NCBI GenBank assembly: GCA_024362935.1
Contig: JANCRA010000066.1
Span: 3,132,162 to 3,196,161, forward strand
DNA: 64,000 nt
Direction of reading: 5' to 3'
Source of the DNA: Setophaga petechia
Taxonomy: Eukaryota > Chordata > Aves > Passeriformes > Parulidae
Within the stretch, counting starts at the first letter, position 1. Every line of letters begins with the position of its first letter. Below the pieces are notes generated by a model. The model was not told the DNA's origin. It searched no databases and saw only the letters and a program-made list of their open reading frames with translations. This document shows positions 34,200 through 46,129 of this stretch, one piece after another. A program made the translations under genes and the position numbers.

Positions 34200-35540
34200 A
34201 GTTTTTCCTGGATATTTAAATTTTTGTTTTTCCTAATATCCAACCTGAAACTCCTCCTAATTAGGAAAATTAGGATATTTTCCTAATATCCAACTTCCTC
34301 TCCTCCTAGCAGGGAGTAAAACTCCCTTTCCCTGAGTGTGAGTTTGTGTTTTTCAGGTGTGTGGTGGCTCAGGTGACGCTTGAAAGGGAAGGCCTAAAAA
34401 TGGAATTGCTGGGCCAGAGCAATTCAAGCAAAGAAAGAAATCTAAAAGAATTTTTTCCTAAATCCAACCTGAACCTCCTCCTAATTAGGAAAATTAGGAT
34501 ATTTTCCTAATATCCAACTTCCCCTCCTCCTGGCAGGGAGGAAAACTCCCTTTCCCTGTGTGTGTTTGTGGTTTTCAGGTGTGTGGTGGCTCAGTTGAGG
34601 CTTGAAAGGGAAGGCCTAAAAATGGAATTGCTGGGCTGGAGCAATTCCAGAAAAGAAAGAAATTTAAAAGAATTTTTTCCTAATATCCAACCTGAATCTC
34701 CTCCTAATCAGGAAAATTAGGATATTTCCCTAATATCCAACCTCCCCTCCTCCTGGCAGGGAGGAAGACTCCCTTTCCCTGAGTGTGTTTGTGGTTTTCA
34801 GGTGTGTGGTGGCTCAGTTGGGGCTTCTGTGGAATCCCAAATGTGTAGGAAATTTTCATAACTGTCCAGGGCAATATTTTTGATTGGGAAAGGAAGGGAG
34901 AGCACACTGGGGATGGGTTTTGCATCTTTTGTTCCTCTTCTTCCTGCTTGGGAAGGCCTGAAAATGGAATTACTGGGCTGGATCAATTCCAGAAAAGAAA
35001 GAAATTTAAAAGAAAACTTTTTCTAATATCCAACCTGAACCTCCTCCTAATTAGGAAAATTAGGATATTTCCCTAATATCCAACCTCCCCTCCTCCTGGC
35101 AGGGAGGAAAACTCCCTTTCCCTGAGTGTGTTTGTGTTTTTCAGGTGTGTGCTGGCTCAGTTGAATCTTGAAAGGGAAGGCCTAAAAATGGAATTGCTGG
35201 GCTGGAGCAATTCCAGAAAAGAAAGAAATTTAAAAGAAAATTATTTCTAATATCCAACCAGAACCTGCTCCTAATTAGGAAAATAGGGATATTTCCCTAA
35301 TATCCAACCTCCCCTCCTCCTGGCAGGGAGGAAAACTCCCTTTCCCTGAGTGTTTGTGGTGGCTCATTTGGGGCTTCTGTGGAATCCCAAATGTGTAGGA
35401 AATTCTCATAACTGTCCAGGGCAATATTTTTAACTGGGAAAGGAAGGGAGAGCACACTGGGGATGGGTTTTGCATCTTTTATTGCTCTTCTTCCTGCTTG
35501 GGAAGGCCTGAAAATGGAATTGCTGGGGTGTGGGAGCTCT
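34200..35540. repeat. 222-bp / ~340-bp tandem repeat, about 5 copies
   Basis: GGAAAATTAGGATATTT-type junctions occur near 34,263, 34,485, 34,710, 35,052 and 35,274. Units of about 222 bp alternate with longer ones that carry an extra segment (GGAATCCCAAATGTGTAGGA ... GATGGGTTTTGCATCTTTT). TTTTCCTAATATCCAACCTG resembles an antisense CR1 3' segment, so a CR1 piece may be part of the unit. Confidence 0.88.
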
Positions 35541-35544
35541 GCAA

Positions 35545-35720
35545 AGAAAAAAAGTATCCTACATAGCATAGTTTCAGTTTTAACCTTATGTTATAACCTA
35601 AAATGATATTTACTACACTACTTAAGAAAATTAATACAGCATTACTTTCTAACATAACACATATAAATATTAATTTTGAATATTTGTGAAAAGCCAATCA
35701 TAAAATAGGCATTTTTCACA
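35545..35720 (+). mobile_element. LTR family D, 3' portion
   Basis: AGTATCCTACATAGCATAGT to GGCATTTTTCACA, inverted relative to 25,096-25,699. The right terminus (CACA at 35,720) is intact and the left part is missing at the tandem-repeat boundary. Confidence 0.75.
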
Positions 35721-35882
35721 TGCAATAACAGCCTGGGCAGCTCCACGAGGGAAATAGTGAGGGACAGTGAGGGACTCCTGGACTGGGAGAGAAGAGTTGT
35801 GTGTCTCCAGAGAACTGTGGTGTTTGGGGATTTTTGGGGTTGTGTAAATCTGGGTGTCCTCACCTGAGCTGAGCTGGGGCTT

Positions 35883-37020
35883 TGGATTCTTCTGTGTCAC
35901 TAACACGACACGGACACGCTGCTCTTTTTGAGGTAAAAAGAGAAATTTTAATTTCTGACTCCAACATTTATAGATTCTAAAAGTGACAGTGGATTGGAGG
36001 GTGACAGTGCCACCTCTCCAATGACACTGGACAAACCAACAGTCCAGCAAATTTCTCTCCTCCACAAAAGAATGCAGAACAATAACTTATTTACACAAAG
36101 TGTGGGAGAAAGTTCATTACAAAAATGTAAACATCAGAAGGCTTAGATGTAAGAGCCTAAATGAGAGATGTGGGACTCCAGGGGCTCTCCAAAATGCAGT
36201 CTATTGTATGCAAAATGCAGTTTATTGTATCCAAAATGCAGTTTATTGTATCCAAGCTGTCACAGCAGTGCAGGGTGGTGGGGGACAGAGCTGTGCCCAC
36301 AGCTGGCAGCTCCAGCTGCAGGCAGGCCTGGAGATCCTTTGGTATTGGTTACAATGCATTATACACTTTTATTTTGGTTACACTGCATTATATACTTTTC
36401 TTTAGGTTGCAGTGCATTCTATACTTTTCATTTGGTCACAATGCATTCTATACTTTTCTTTTGGTCACAATGCATTCTATACTTTTCTTTTGGTTACATT
36501 GCATTCTATACTTTTCTTTGCTGAGCATCTTCATACAGCAGAACCAATCTATACCTTAACTATTATCTCTATCCTATCATAACTACTATAATTACCATAT
36601 TGATGTTACTGTTCTCCAGTCACTAAAAGTCAGTACATTACAGTTTAAGCTAGAAGTTGATTTTCAGTTTTTTTGCAGTGGAAAATTCTGAGACCTTTTT
36701 TCTACTTGCAGCATTGGCAGGCTTGTTTGCCTGTGCTCTTTTTCTGCTTGGTAAAAACATCTTCTTGTTTGGGGTGGGTTTATCCATAAAACCCCTTCTA
36801 ACTAACACACCCTTTGCCTCCTTGGTTATCCAGTAAGACTGTCCCAGCAATTCTTTTCTTCTATATCAAAACTTGCTTCCATCTCTGTTCCTTCATCAGA
36901 CTCTACATTTAAAAATCTTTCTTTAAGCACACATATCTGTGAGACCTTCTTGTCAAACTTTCATCCTTCCCAACATAGAAAATCTTAAAAAATCAGGGTG
37001 ATACTTCTGGGCTTGGCAGT
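35883..37020. mobile_element. host LTR interrupted by a family A LTR
   Basis: Left part about 35,883-36,147 (CACTAACACGACACGGACAC ... AACATCAGAAGGCTTAGA). Right part from 36,976 (TAGAAAATCTTAAAAAATC). I recognise the left part as a songbird LTR-like repeat. Joining the two flanks at the shared TAGA gives an uninterrupted sequence, which supports nested insertion. Outer limits are uncertain. Confidence 0.5.
36148..36975 (-). mobile_element. solo LTR, family A
   Basis: In + view it runs from TGTAAGAGCC to CCTTCCCAACA (828 bp). On the - strand this is TGTTGGG...CTTACA. It holds repeats of AATGCAGTTTATTGTATCC (36,195-36,255), each carrying a reverse-strand AATAAA, and four pieces with GGTCACAATGCATTCTATAC. 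Flanks share TAGA (36,144-36,147 and 36,976-36,979). Relatives lie at 49,734 and 61,035. No coding interior. Confidence 0.82.
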
Positions 37021-37246
37021 GCTGGCACGAGCTGAATTCAGCTGAAATGCACATTTTTGGTGCCCTTGCATTGCCCAGCTCATCCCTCCCTGTGCTCAGA
37101 GGGAAGCAGGCTCAGGCTATCTGAGATGGAAATCATCCCCTTGATGATGCTCTTGGATCCACGGGCTTTTGATGAAGTTCCAGTTAATGGAATGACTCTG
37201 CATTATTTATTACCCAGCAGGCTTTGACAGGAGGCTGGAGGTTAAG
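37021..37246. other. intron 1, single-copy
   Basis: Short unique segment. Its right end, from GCTCCAGCTC, is drawn into the triplication that follows. Confidence 0.4.
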
Positions 37247-37838
37247 CTCCAGCTCAGAGAAGGTGAATCCTGAGGGCAGCAAGGCTCCCATTGATCAAGT
37301 GAGGAGGAATCGAATTTGCAGGTGTGGAAAGCACCAATCACTTGTTTTTAAATTTTTTAAAGTAGTAATAAAATGGTTATAAAAATAGTAATATAATTAG
37401 AGGAATAAAAATTTGGACAGTTAGGATTGAGGACAATATGGACAATCTCCAGCTCGGAGAAGGTGAATCCTGAGGGCAGCAAGGCTCCCATTGATCAAGT
37501 GAGGAGGAATCAAATTTGCAGGTGTGAAAAGCACCAATCACTTGTTTTTAAATTTTTTTAAGTAATAAAATGGTTATAAAAATAGTAATATAATTAGAGG
37601 AATAAAAATTTGGACAGTTAGGATTGAGGACAATATGGACAATCTCCAGCTCGGAGAAGGTGAATCCTGAGGGCAGCAAGGCTCCCATTGATCAAGTGAG
37701 GAGGAATCGAATTTGCAGGTGTGAAAAGCACCAATCACTTGTTTTTAAATTTTTTAAAGTAGTAATAAAATGGTTATAAAAATTGTAATATAATTAAAGG
37801 AATAAAAATTTGGACAGTTAGGATTGAGGACAATATGA
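37247..37838. repeat. ~200-bp triplication spanning flank and LTR edge
   Basis: CTCCAGCTCRGAGAAGGTGA occurs at 37,247, 37,447 and 37,644. Each copy has about 75 bp of flank, then the family D LTR start (TGTGRAAAGCACCAATCAC) and about 115 bp of LTR ending GACAATATGGACAAT. Copy 3 continues into the rest of the LTR. The copies are nearly identical, so the event is young and followed the insertion. Confidence 0.95.
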
Positions 37839-38118
37839 GACAATAGGAACAAAGAGTTATGGACAGTCTGGGTACATTTTCTGGGCAAAATAAGCCCAAC
37901 AATGGACCCACATTAACAGAGGATTAACCCTTAAAAGCAACAGCCTGTTGCATATTCATACAGCTCATCCATGATGCATAAATTCCATTCAAACACAGGA
38001 TTCTGTCTGGGCAGTGTCAGCTTCTTCCTCTGAATCCTGACGAGGTCTTCAGGGCTGAGGAGGCAGGAAGAAGTTGGTTTCTTCTGATACTGGAGCAGTA
38101 AATTCTCTTTATCTCTCA
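37321..38118 (+). mobile_element. LTR family D with triplicated 5' edge
   Basis: The third copy continues through ACAAAGAGTTATGGACAGTC, TTGCATATTCATACAGCTC and CTTCTTCCTCTGAATCCTGA, then stops near 38,118 before the outer end. Orientation matches the piece at 35,545-35,720. Confidence 0.8.
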
Positions 38119-38291
38119 TTCTACTCAAACTCTTGTGGCTTGTAAATCCTCACACAAAGTTGGTCATTGTTTCCATGGGCTAAAATCAAAGGCTCAGGTG
38201 TTTTTGACTCCTTGCCAAGGTCATTTTTCCTATTTAGAAGGCAGTGAGGGGCTGGTGTGGGTGGGTTTGGAGAGCTCTGAGCATTGGGGTG

Positions 38292-38674
38292 TGTGACCGT
38301 GTTCACAGGGGTCTGAGGATGAGGGAGGAGATGAGGATCTGACTCCATGTTTCAGAAGGCTGATTTATTATTTTATTATGTATATTACATTAAAACTACA
38401 CTAAAAGAATAGAAGAAAGGATTTCATCAGAAGGCTGGCTAAGAATAGAAAAAGAAGGAATGATAACAAAGGTTTGTGGCTCGGCTCTCTGTCTGAGCCA
38501 GCTGACTGTGATTGGCCATTAATTAGAAACAAACAACATGGGCCAATCCCAGATGCACCTGTTGCATTCCACAGCTGCAGATAATCAATATTTACATTTT
38601 GTTCCTGAGGCCTCTCAGCTTCTCAGGAGAAAAAATCCTAAGGAAAGGATTTTCCATAAAAGATGTCTGTGATA
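38292..38674 (-). mobile_element. solo LTR, family C, with exact 6-bp target duplication
   Basis: In + view TGTGACCGTGTTCACAGGGG to AAAAGATGTCTGTGATA (383 bp). The last base pair of the canonical TGTCA end is mutated. GGGGTG flanks both ends (38,286-38,291 and 38,675-38,680). Reverse-strand AATAAAT-like signals lie near 38,365. Same family as 23,695-24,093. Confidence 0.87.
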
Positions 38675-38689
38675 GGGGTGAGGTGAGCC

Positions 38690-40170
38690 AACCTTGGAGG
38701 TGCTGTTGGACAAGCAGGGTTTGCCCCTGGTGTTTCAGTGCTTGCCTGTGTGTTTCAGTTTTGCTGGGGAAAGGTTTTTTTTATGTGCCTGTGGTTGTGG
38801 AATGGGCTGTAGAACAACAGGGAATAACAGCATTTCTGTGTGAGTAACAGGAGCTACAGCAAATGGCAAAACCCCAGACTGCTGCATTAGGGAGGAGGCA
38901 GCCATGGATCCTCCATAAATGATGCTGCTGAGAGCAAGGCACTGTGCATGATTTGATATTTGTTCCCACTGAATTGTGCAGTGACCATGCATCAGCGTTT
39001 GCTAAATTAGATTTTGTTTCTGCTGAGGAACAAAGTGCAGCGACTTGTATTTCAGGAAGCACTTCAGAGATAAATTCAGTCTCCCTCTCTCTCAAGCACT
39101 GCCTGGATAATAACATGGTGTAAACCAACAGCTACAATTCTTCCTTGCTCTGCAACCCCCTGGATCAGGCCTGGGATTGAAGTTGAAGGAATTGCAAGTA
39201 GGTGGAAGATGATTTTTTCCCACTGGTTTCCTTTGCACTTGTCGAGTCAGAGAACGCCTTTGTTTGTTGTTGTTGTTGTTTACCTCCTGGCAGAGGGGGA
39301 GGTTTGTAGTGACACACTTTGGATGCTCAGGTTTATCTCAGTCTGGAGCTGCTGGAATTCCCTGTCAGGCAGGGCTGGGAGGGAGCAGCAGCCAGGGCAG
39401 CTCATTGGTGTTGCTTATTTGAAAGGAATTACAGAAATCCTGTTGCTGTGAGTGTTCTTCCACGGCTGAATCTCCTGTTTGTCCTGGTGGGTTTGGTCAG
39501 GGTGCAGTGACTGTCACACTGCCACCTCTGGGGCACTGGGCTGAGCTCTGGAGCTGCTTCAGGGCCCCTCTAAATCTGCAGTGACTGGCACCAGAATGGT
39601 GCTGGCTCATGTGTCGAGATGGCTTTGGATTTACAGTGGAAATAAAACCTCCCCCGAGCCTCTGCCTCCACTCCTGGAGCTTGTCCTGTCAAAAGAGCTC
39701 TGCTCTGGAGCACAAGGACGTGGTTCCTGCTGCTGCCACCCTTCCTTTCTCTGCATGGCAGCCCCACTCTGGAGCCTGGGGGGTTTGGAGCTCTCCTCTG
39801 CTCAGCTGATATTTATTTTTCACTGCAGTGTCTGCTCACGTTAGGTTTTGTACCGTGTGGATGAAAGTGTGTGTTACAAACTGCAGTTCTCCTGTGAGGG
39901 TAGTGCAGAGGAAATATTCCATCATTTCCCTGGTGGGGAGCCCAGGGTGAAGCCAGTTAGGCTGGGCATGGTTCAGAGAGTGCCTGTTGCACAAAAGAGC
40001 TCTTGGAGGTGGAGATTTGGTTAAACCAACGTGTGAAAAAATGGAGAAATTGAGGCACCGTCAGTGAATTACATTGGTGGTGTCCCAGATAAAGATGTTT
40101 TCCCAAAGTGCTGTGGGTTTCCTTAAAGGATTCAATGGGTTTGGAGGTGTTTTCCAGCCTGAATGATCCT
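38690..40170. other. intron 1, single-copy
   Basis: No repeat or exon recognised. A short GTT run lies at about 39,264-39,279. Confidence 0.4.
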
Positions 40171-40179
40171 GTGAAGATC

Positions 40180-40800
40180 TTGAATGATGATCTCCTAAAT
40201 GGTGATCCCCTAAATGGTGATCCCCTAAATGGTGATCTCCTAAATGATGATCTCCTCAATGATGATCCCCTAAGTGGTGATCCCCTAAATGGTGATGCCT
40301 TAAATGGTGATCTCCCTAATTATGATTCTCTAAATGATGATCTCCTAAATGGTGATCCCCTAAATGGTGATCTCCTTAATGATGATTCTCTAAATGATGA
40401 TCTCCTAAATGGTGATGCCCTAAATGATGATGCCTCAATGATGATGTCCTCAATGATGATATCCTAAATGATGGTTCTCTAAATGATGATTCCCTAAATG
40501 ATGACTCTCTAAATGGTGATCCCCTAAATGATGATTCCCTAAATAATGATGCCCTAAATGATGATGCCCTCAATGATGATGCCCTCAATGATGATGCCCT
40601 CAATGATGATGCCCTCAATGATGATGTCCTAAATGATGATCCCCTAAATGATGATTCTCTAAATGATGATGCCCTAAATATTGATCACCTAAATGATGAT
40701 TCCCTAAATGATGATGCCCTAAATGATGATCTCCTAAATAATGATGCCCTAAATATTGATGCCCTAAATGCTGATCCCCTAAATGCTGATGCCCTCAGTG
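40180..40800. repeat. 15-bp minisatellite, about 41 copies
   Basis: The unit is AATGRTGATSYCCTA, with TTCTC and GCCCT variants. The 15-bp period opens frames on both strands: an Asn-Asp-Asp/Gly-rich frame on + and an Arg-Ala-Ser-Ser-Leu-type frame on -. Some units have lost a base, breaking the frame, so coding is not supported. Confidence 0.95.
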
Positions 40801-40804
40801 ATCC

Positions 40805-42940
40805 CTTGTCCTTGTCTGCATTAGAGCAGAGCTGAGGGATTCATTGCAGGGACCCACTCCCAACAAAGCACTCTCCAGAATTGAGAGGAGGAGCTGGCAG
40901 AGCCCGGCCTGGCCTCAGCTCTGGTTTTCCTCCATCCCAAATGGGACAAATGCCCACAAAGCCATCCCTGTGATGAGCCCAGGGGGTCCCAGCCCATGGG
41001 AAGAGCTGAGGAGCTGAAACACCCCCAGGAACACACCTCATCTTGGGGGGATGATGCAGAATTCTCATCTCTGGGGGAGGAATCGAAGCTGCCTCCTGTC
41101 AGGCTTTGGGATGGGAAGAAAGTGCCAGAAATTCTGGGACAATTTTGTTCTCTGTCAACCCCAAATGCACCTGGAACTTGCACAGCACAGGCACCAGTGC
41201 TGCCCTTTCATATCTTTCTGCTTGTTTGTGCTCCTGGGCCAAAGGGATAAAGGGAATTGTTTCTGCAATCTCCACAGGAGAAATTTTGAATTTCAGATAA
41301 GGTTTTGTCAGTCAAGGATGAGCTGAACTAACTCAGACCTGGAAGCAAATGATAGAACACATAAATTCCCTCAGCTTCCCGGATTTCTTTCCCTGCCTGA
41401 TGACTTTTTCCAGCAATGTCCAATATAAATGAAGTCCTCTGCTATTACAGCTATTACAGAATATATTACTGCCCAGTTTGGCAGCTTTTGCAAAGCTGTG
41501 CTTTGTTTGCAATAAGCAATTTTCTTTTATCTGTGCCCAGAGCACCTCTGGGTCAACGTCGTGAACATGCAAATATTTCAGTAGATTGATTGGATACATC
41601 ATAAAACTCTGTCTTATTTTTTCTATTATTTATTTGTTCTTTCAGCTAGATTTATGCCATTTGTGGCACAGCCACTGGCTGTGGAAGGATGGGCTGAGTT
41701 TGTGGATTTTGGAACTTCCATATGACCTTGGAAGTGTTTGGAACACAGTGTGTGTGACCTTGAATTTATTTCCTGAGCTTTGTGAAGCCTTGATAGCTTT
41801 TACACCATCAGGAAATTAAGAGATACAGCCTCTTTAATTCCCCATTTGCCTTAAATTGTTCTGACGAACTTATGATTAAAATAAAAATGAGCAGGAGGGA
41901 CAGTTCAATATCCCCCTGCTGCTTATTGAGCGTGGCTGAGCTTGGAGAAAGGATTTGACTGAATCGGAGGGCAGAGCTCGTGGATCTTCGGCTCTTAAAC
42001 CAAACTGGGCTTCATTTTACTCCTCTGTGATCACAGCAATATTCCCACTCCTGTGCAGCTTCCTGGCACTGAGCTTTTCCAGTGAACTCCCCAAAAGAAA
42101 TGGAGCCCAAGTGGAGGAGGGAGGCGGATTTGTCTCTTGTGTAGTGACAAAAAGCCAGGTGCTACAGAAATGCAAAATACTCCAGGCAAGGAATCCTGTG
42201 CCTCCCTCACTTTAATCCCTGCTGGATTGTGGGGCTGTTCCTGCCTCTCATTGATCCAATAAACGTGCTACAAAAAGATTCCCTGGGTAGTAAATAGGAT
42301 GGGAAGTCTCAGATTCATAAAACTCTGTCTTGCAGGGAGAAGTTCCACGGGGCATTTTTTTGCACCCAAAGTAGGTCAATCTAATTATAATTGCCTTTAA
42401 TGAGCACCACTCTGCAGCTCTGTACCTGTAGCTGCTTGGCACTCAGAAGTGCAAATGCCTTTGAGGAAAAAAAAAAAAAAGAAGAAGAAGAAAAAAAAAA
42501 AAGAGCAAGGAGAAATCAAAGAAGTAATTTCTACTCTAATGCATTTCGACTTGAAAGCCTGTGTTGTCCCCATCAGCTGGGTAAACAATCCAGCATGGGT
42601 GGGAAAAGCTGCAGCAGCAGCAGCTCAGGGGGTAAAGGTGAAATTCAGCTTTTGGGCCATGAGATTGACCCTTCCAGCTCTGTCTGGAATTTGGCTTTGT
42701 GTGGGGGAATTCTTCCACTAAAGCAGGGAGGGTTGGAGCAGCTTGGAGCGAGTTCTTTGTGTTCCAGAGATATCCAGGAGCAGCAGCAGTGAAGGGAGGG
42801 GAAAAGGCTGAAGGGAATTTGTCATTTAGGCTGTTCCCAAAACACATTCATGTACCTGTGTGCCCAGAGAGAAAACAAATCTCATCTGTCCTGTAAATGT
42901 ACATGGTGGCTCTTTATCTTTGGGATGCAGTGTTCAGGTA
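40805..42940. other. intron 1, single-copy
   Basis: Includes an interrupted A-run with GAAGAAG (about 42,466-42,501). No exon, RNA or mobile element recognised. Confidence 0.4.
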
Positions 42941-42944
42941 CTGC

Positions 42945-43795
42945 CTTGGGCAGGGGAATGGATTGGAGGGAGGTTTGAGGTGTTTTACCGGTGTTAAAGG
43001 AGAGGAATGGATTGGAGGGAGGTTTGAGGTGTTTCTCTGGTGTTACAGGAGAGCAGTGGATTGGAGGGAGCTTTGAGGTGTGAAGGGGAATGGATTGGAG
43101 GGAGCTTTGAGGTGTTTTACTGGTATTAAAGGAGAGGAATGGATTGGAGGGAGCTTTGAGGTGTTTCTCAGGTGTTGCAGGAAAGGAATGGATTGGAGGG
43201 AGGTTTGAGGTGTGAAGGGGAATGGATTGGAGGGAGTTTTGAGGTGTTTTACTGGTGTTAAAGGAGAGGAATGGATTGGAGAGGGGTTTGAGGTGTTTCT
43301 CTGGTGTTACAGGAGGGAGGTTTGAGGTGTTTCTCTGGTGTTGCAGGAAAGGAATGGATTGGAGGGAGGTTTGAGGTGTTTCACTGATGTTACAGGAGGA
43401 GAATGGATTGGAGGGAGGTTTGAGGTGTTTCTCTGGTGTTACAGGAGGGAGGTTTGAGGTGTTTTACTGGTGTTAAAGGAAGGAGAATGGATTGGAGAGA
43501 GGTTTGAGGTGTTTCACTGGTGTTACAGGAGAGGAATGGATTGGAGGGAGGTTTGAGGTGTTTCTCTGGTGTTTAAGAAAGGGGAATGGATTGGAGGGAG
43601 GTTTGAGGTGTTTTACTGCTGTTGCAGGAGAGGAATGGATTGGAGGGAGGTTTGAGGTGTGAAGGGGAATGGATTGGAGGGAGGTTTGAGGTGTTGCTCT
43701 GGTGTTACAGGAGAGGAATGGATTGGAGGGAGGTTTGAGGTGTTTCACTGGTGTTACAGGAGGGAGGTTTGAGGTGTTTCACTGATGTTACAGGA
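42945..43795. repeat. 49-bp minisatellite, about 17 copies
   Basis: The unit is about GGAATGGATTGGAGGGAGGT, TTGAGGTGTTTCTCTGGTGT, TACAGGAGA. Shorter 29-30-bp forms lack the GTTTCTCTGGTGTTACAGG part (for example near 43,080, 43,210 and 43,660). Confidence 0.95.
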
Positions 43796-44255
43796 GGGGG
43801 TTTTCTCTGCAGCTTTGCAGCAGCTCCTCAGAGGTGAGGTACTGACTGAAGATGTTCTGTGTGTGGAGGCAGAATGAGGAACACAAACCTGTCAGTGAGA
43901 GGAACCAGCAGCCCCTCAAGGCAGGGTCTGGCCAGTGATTTCTCCCCTGTGTGCCCCCATCAGTGCTAACAGGGGTGTGAGTGCTGCTGGTTTTTGTTCC
44001 AGTGAGCCATTCCAAGGCAGGGTTGGAGGGCACCTTACAGGATGGCTTGTTTGGCCAAGCCTTGCCCTGTGTCCTGCTCTTTTTGGAGTCAGGACAGGTT
44101 TGTGGCTGACCTGTGGCCATGCAGGTGATTTCACAGCTTTCAGGCAGCCTTGGCCAGGCAGGCTCAGCCTGGCACTCCTTGGGGTCCCTTCTGGGTGAGG
44201 GGGGGATGTGGCACTGCCTGCACACTCAGCCCTCCTGCCTCCAGGTGGAAATGGG
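43796..44255. other. intron 1, single-copy
   Basis: Nothing recognised between two arrays. Confidence 0.3.
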
Positions 44256-44575
44256 GGAGAAGGGGACAGTGAGCTCTGGCATTATCCTGGAATTGTGCCT
44301 GGAATTGGGGGAGAAGAGGACACTCAACTCTGGCATTCTCTCTGGAATTGAGGGAGAAGGGGACACTCAGCCTGGCATTGACCCTGGAACTGGGGGAGAA
44401 TGGGACAGTGAGCTCTGGCATTGTTCATGGAATTGTCCCTGGAACTGGGGGAGAAGGGGACAGTCAGCTCTGGCATTTTCCTGGAATTGAGGGAGAAGGG
44501 GACACTCAGCTCTGTCATTGTCCCTGGAATTGAGGGAGAAGGGGACACTCAGCCTGGCATTGTCCCTGTGCTGTG
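44256..44575. repeat. ~45-57-bp minisatellite, about 6-7 copies
   Basis: The unit contains GGGGGAGAAGGGGACAGTGA, GCTCTGGCATT and TCCCTGGAATTG. It ends about 350 bp before the acceptor of exon 2. Confidence 0.9.
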
Positions 44576-44861
44576 CCCCAGCAGGGCCTGGCAGCTGGCA
44601 GCTGGCAGGGTGCAATCCCAAATGCACAGGGTGTGATGGGAGAGCTCTGGGTGCTGTGCTGGCTGGGGAGGGGTGGCTGAGGAAGGAGCTGTCCCCAGGG
44701 CCAGGCAGCAGCTGTGAATCCAGCTGTGCTCACAGCTGTGCTCTGTGGGGAGCAGAGCCCAGGACCTGTCCCTGCAGGGAGGAGGCCAAAACTCCCTCCT
44801 CAGATTTTCCTCTTTGTTTCTCCTGGTGGGAAGATCCCTGTGTGCTGTGTTGGGATGCTGA

Positions 44862-45167
<306 letters not shown>

Positions 45168-45624
45168 TGATGTTTATAAAACATCTTCCCCCTTGCTGCT
45201 GCTGGGATTTAATCTGCCCTTGGATTGTTGATGCTGCAATAAGCTGGGAGTGTTTCTCCATGAGCAGTTCTTACAGTTGTTTGGATTTCTTAGCTCTTGA
45301 TCAAGCTTGAAATGTTTCTCTGAACTCCTGGCAGTAATGGTTTAGCAAGGCTTGTCCCAGACCTCCAGAGGAGTTCATTAGGAAATGGAGCAGGAGGAAG
45401 CAGAGTTGATGTGCAGAGAGCTTCCCTCAGTCCAGAGGAGGCTCCTGGAGCAGGAGGATGGACTGTGGGGCTCAGTGACAGCTCTGCCAGAGCCTTTGTG
45501 GGTTTTCCCAAAAAATCTGGGCTGTTCCTGAACCCCCAGGCCATCCAGCAGCAGGACAGGGCTGCATTCCCTCCCATTGCTGCATCTCCAGGGGTGAGAA
45601 GTGTTCAATAATCCACTTTGGTAG

Positions 45625-46125
45625 TGTTAGGAGAATTCATCCACAAACAGCAGAGGTTTGTGTCCACAAAGGAGACAGAGGAGTCCTGGACCTTTATTCC
45701 AATCAAGGCAGAGGCCATGGGGCATTCCCTGGGGGTCTCCCCAATTTTTGGAGGATGCAGCCTCCTTTTATCCCAATTTCCAGCTGCATTTCCCTTCTCT
45801 CTTTCCCCATTTCTGAGGTACTTGAGAGGTTCAGACTTCCCAGAGCACCTGATCCCAAAGATTCCCCTCTAATGTACAACCCTCCCTCTTAATTTTTAAT
45901 TCTTACAGAATTTAGGGGTTTTTCTTCCCCATCGTTTCTTTCATCTCTCAATGTCTGATTTCATTTACCATCAAACCTAAAGTTTATTTGTAAAATCAAA
46001 TCTCTTTCTCCATTCGTCCATCAGTGGAATCCTCCCCATTGTTTCTTTTTTCTCCCAGTGCTGGTTTTACCTACCAGCAGAGCCAGAGTTTGTTTGGAAA
46101 GACAAATCCACTGTTCCTCTCAACA
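45625..46125 (-). mobile_element. solo LTR, family E, near full length
   Basis: In + view TGTTAGGAGAATTCATCCAC to TTCCTCTCAACA (501 bp, TG...CA). Reverse-strand AATAAA is present twice (GGACCTTTATTCC near 45,690 and AGTTTATTTG near 45,982). It is the best reference for the partial copies at 20.4 and 33.2 kb. No exact target duplication seen. Confidence 0.75.
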
Positions 46126-46129
46126 GGAA

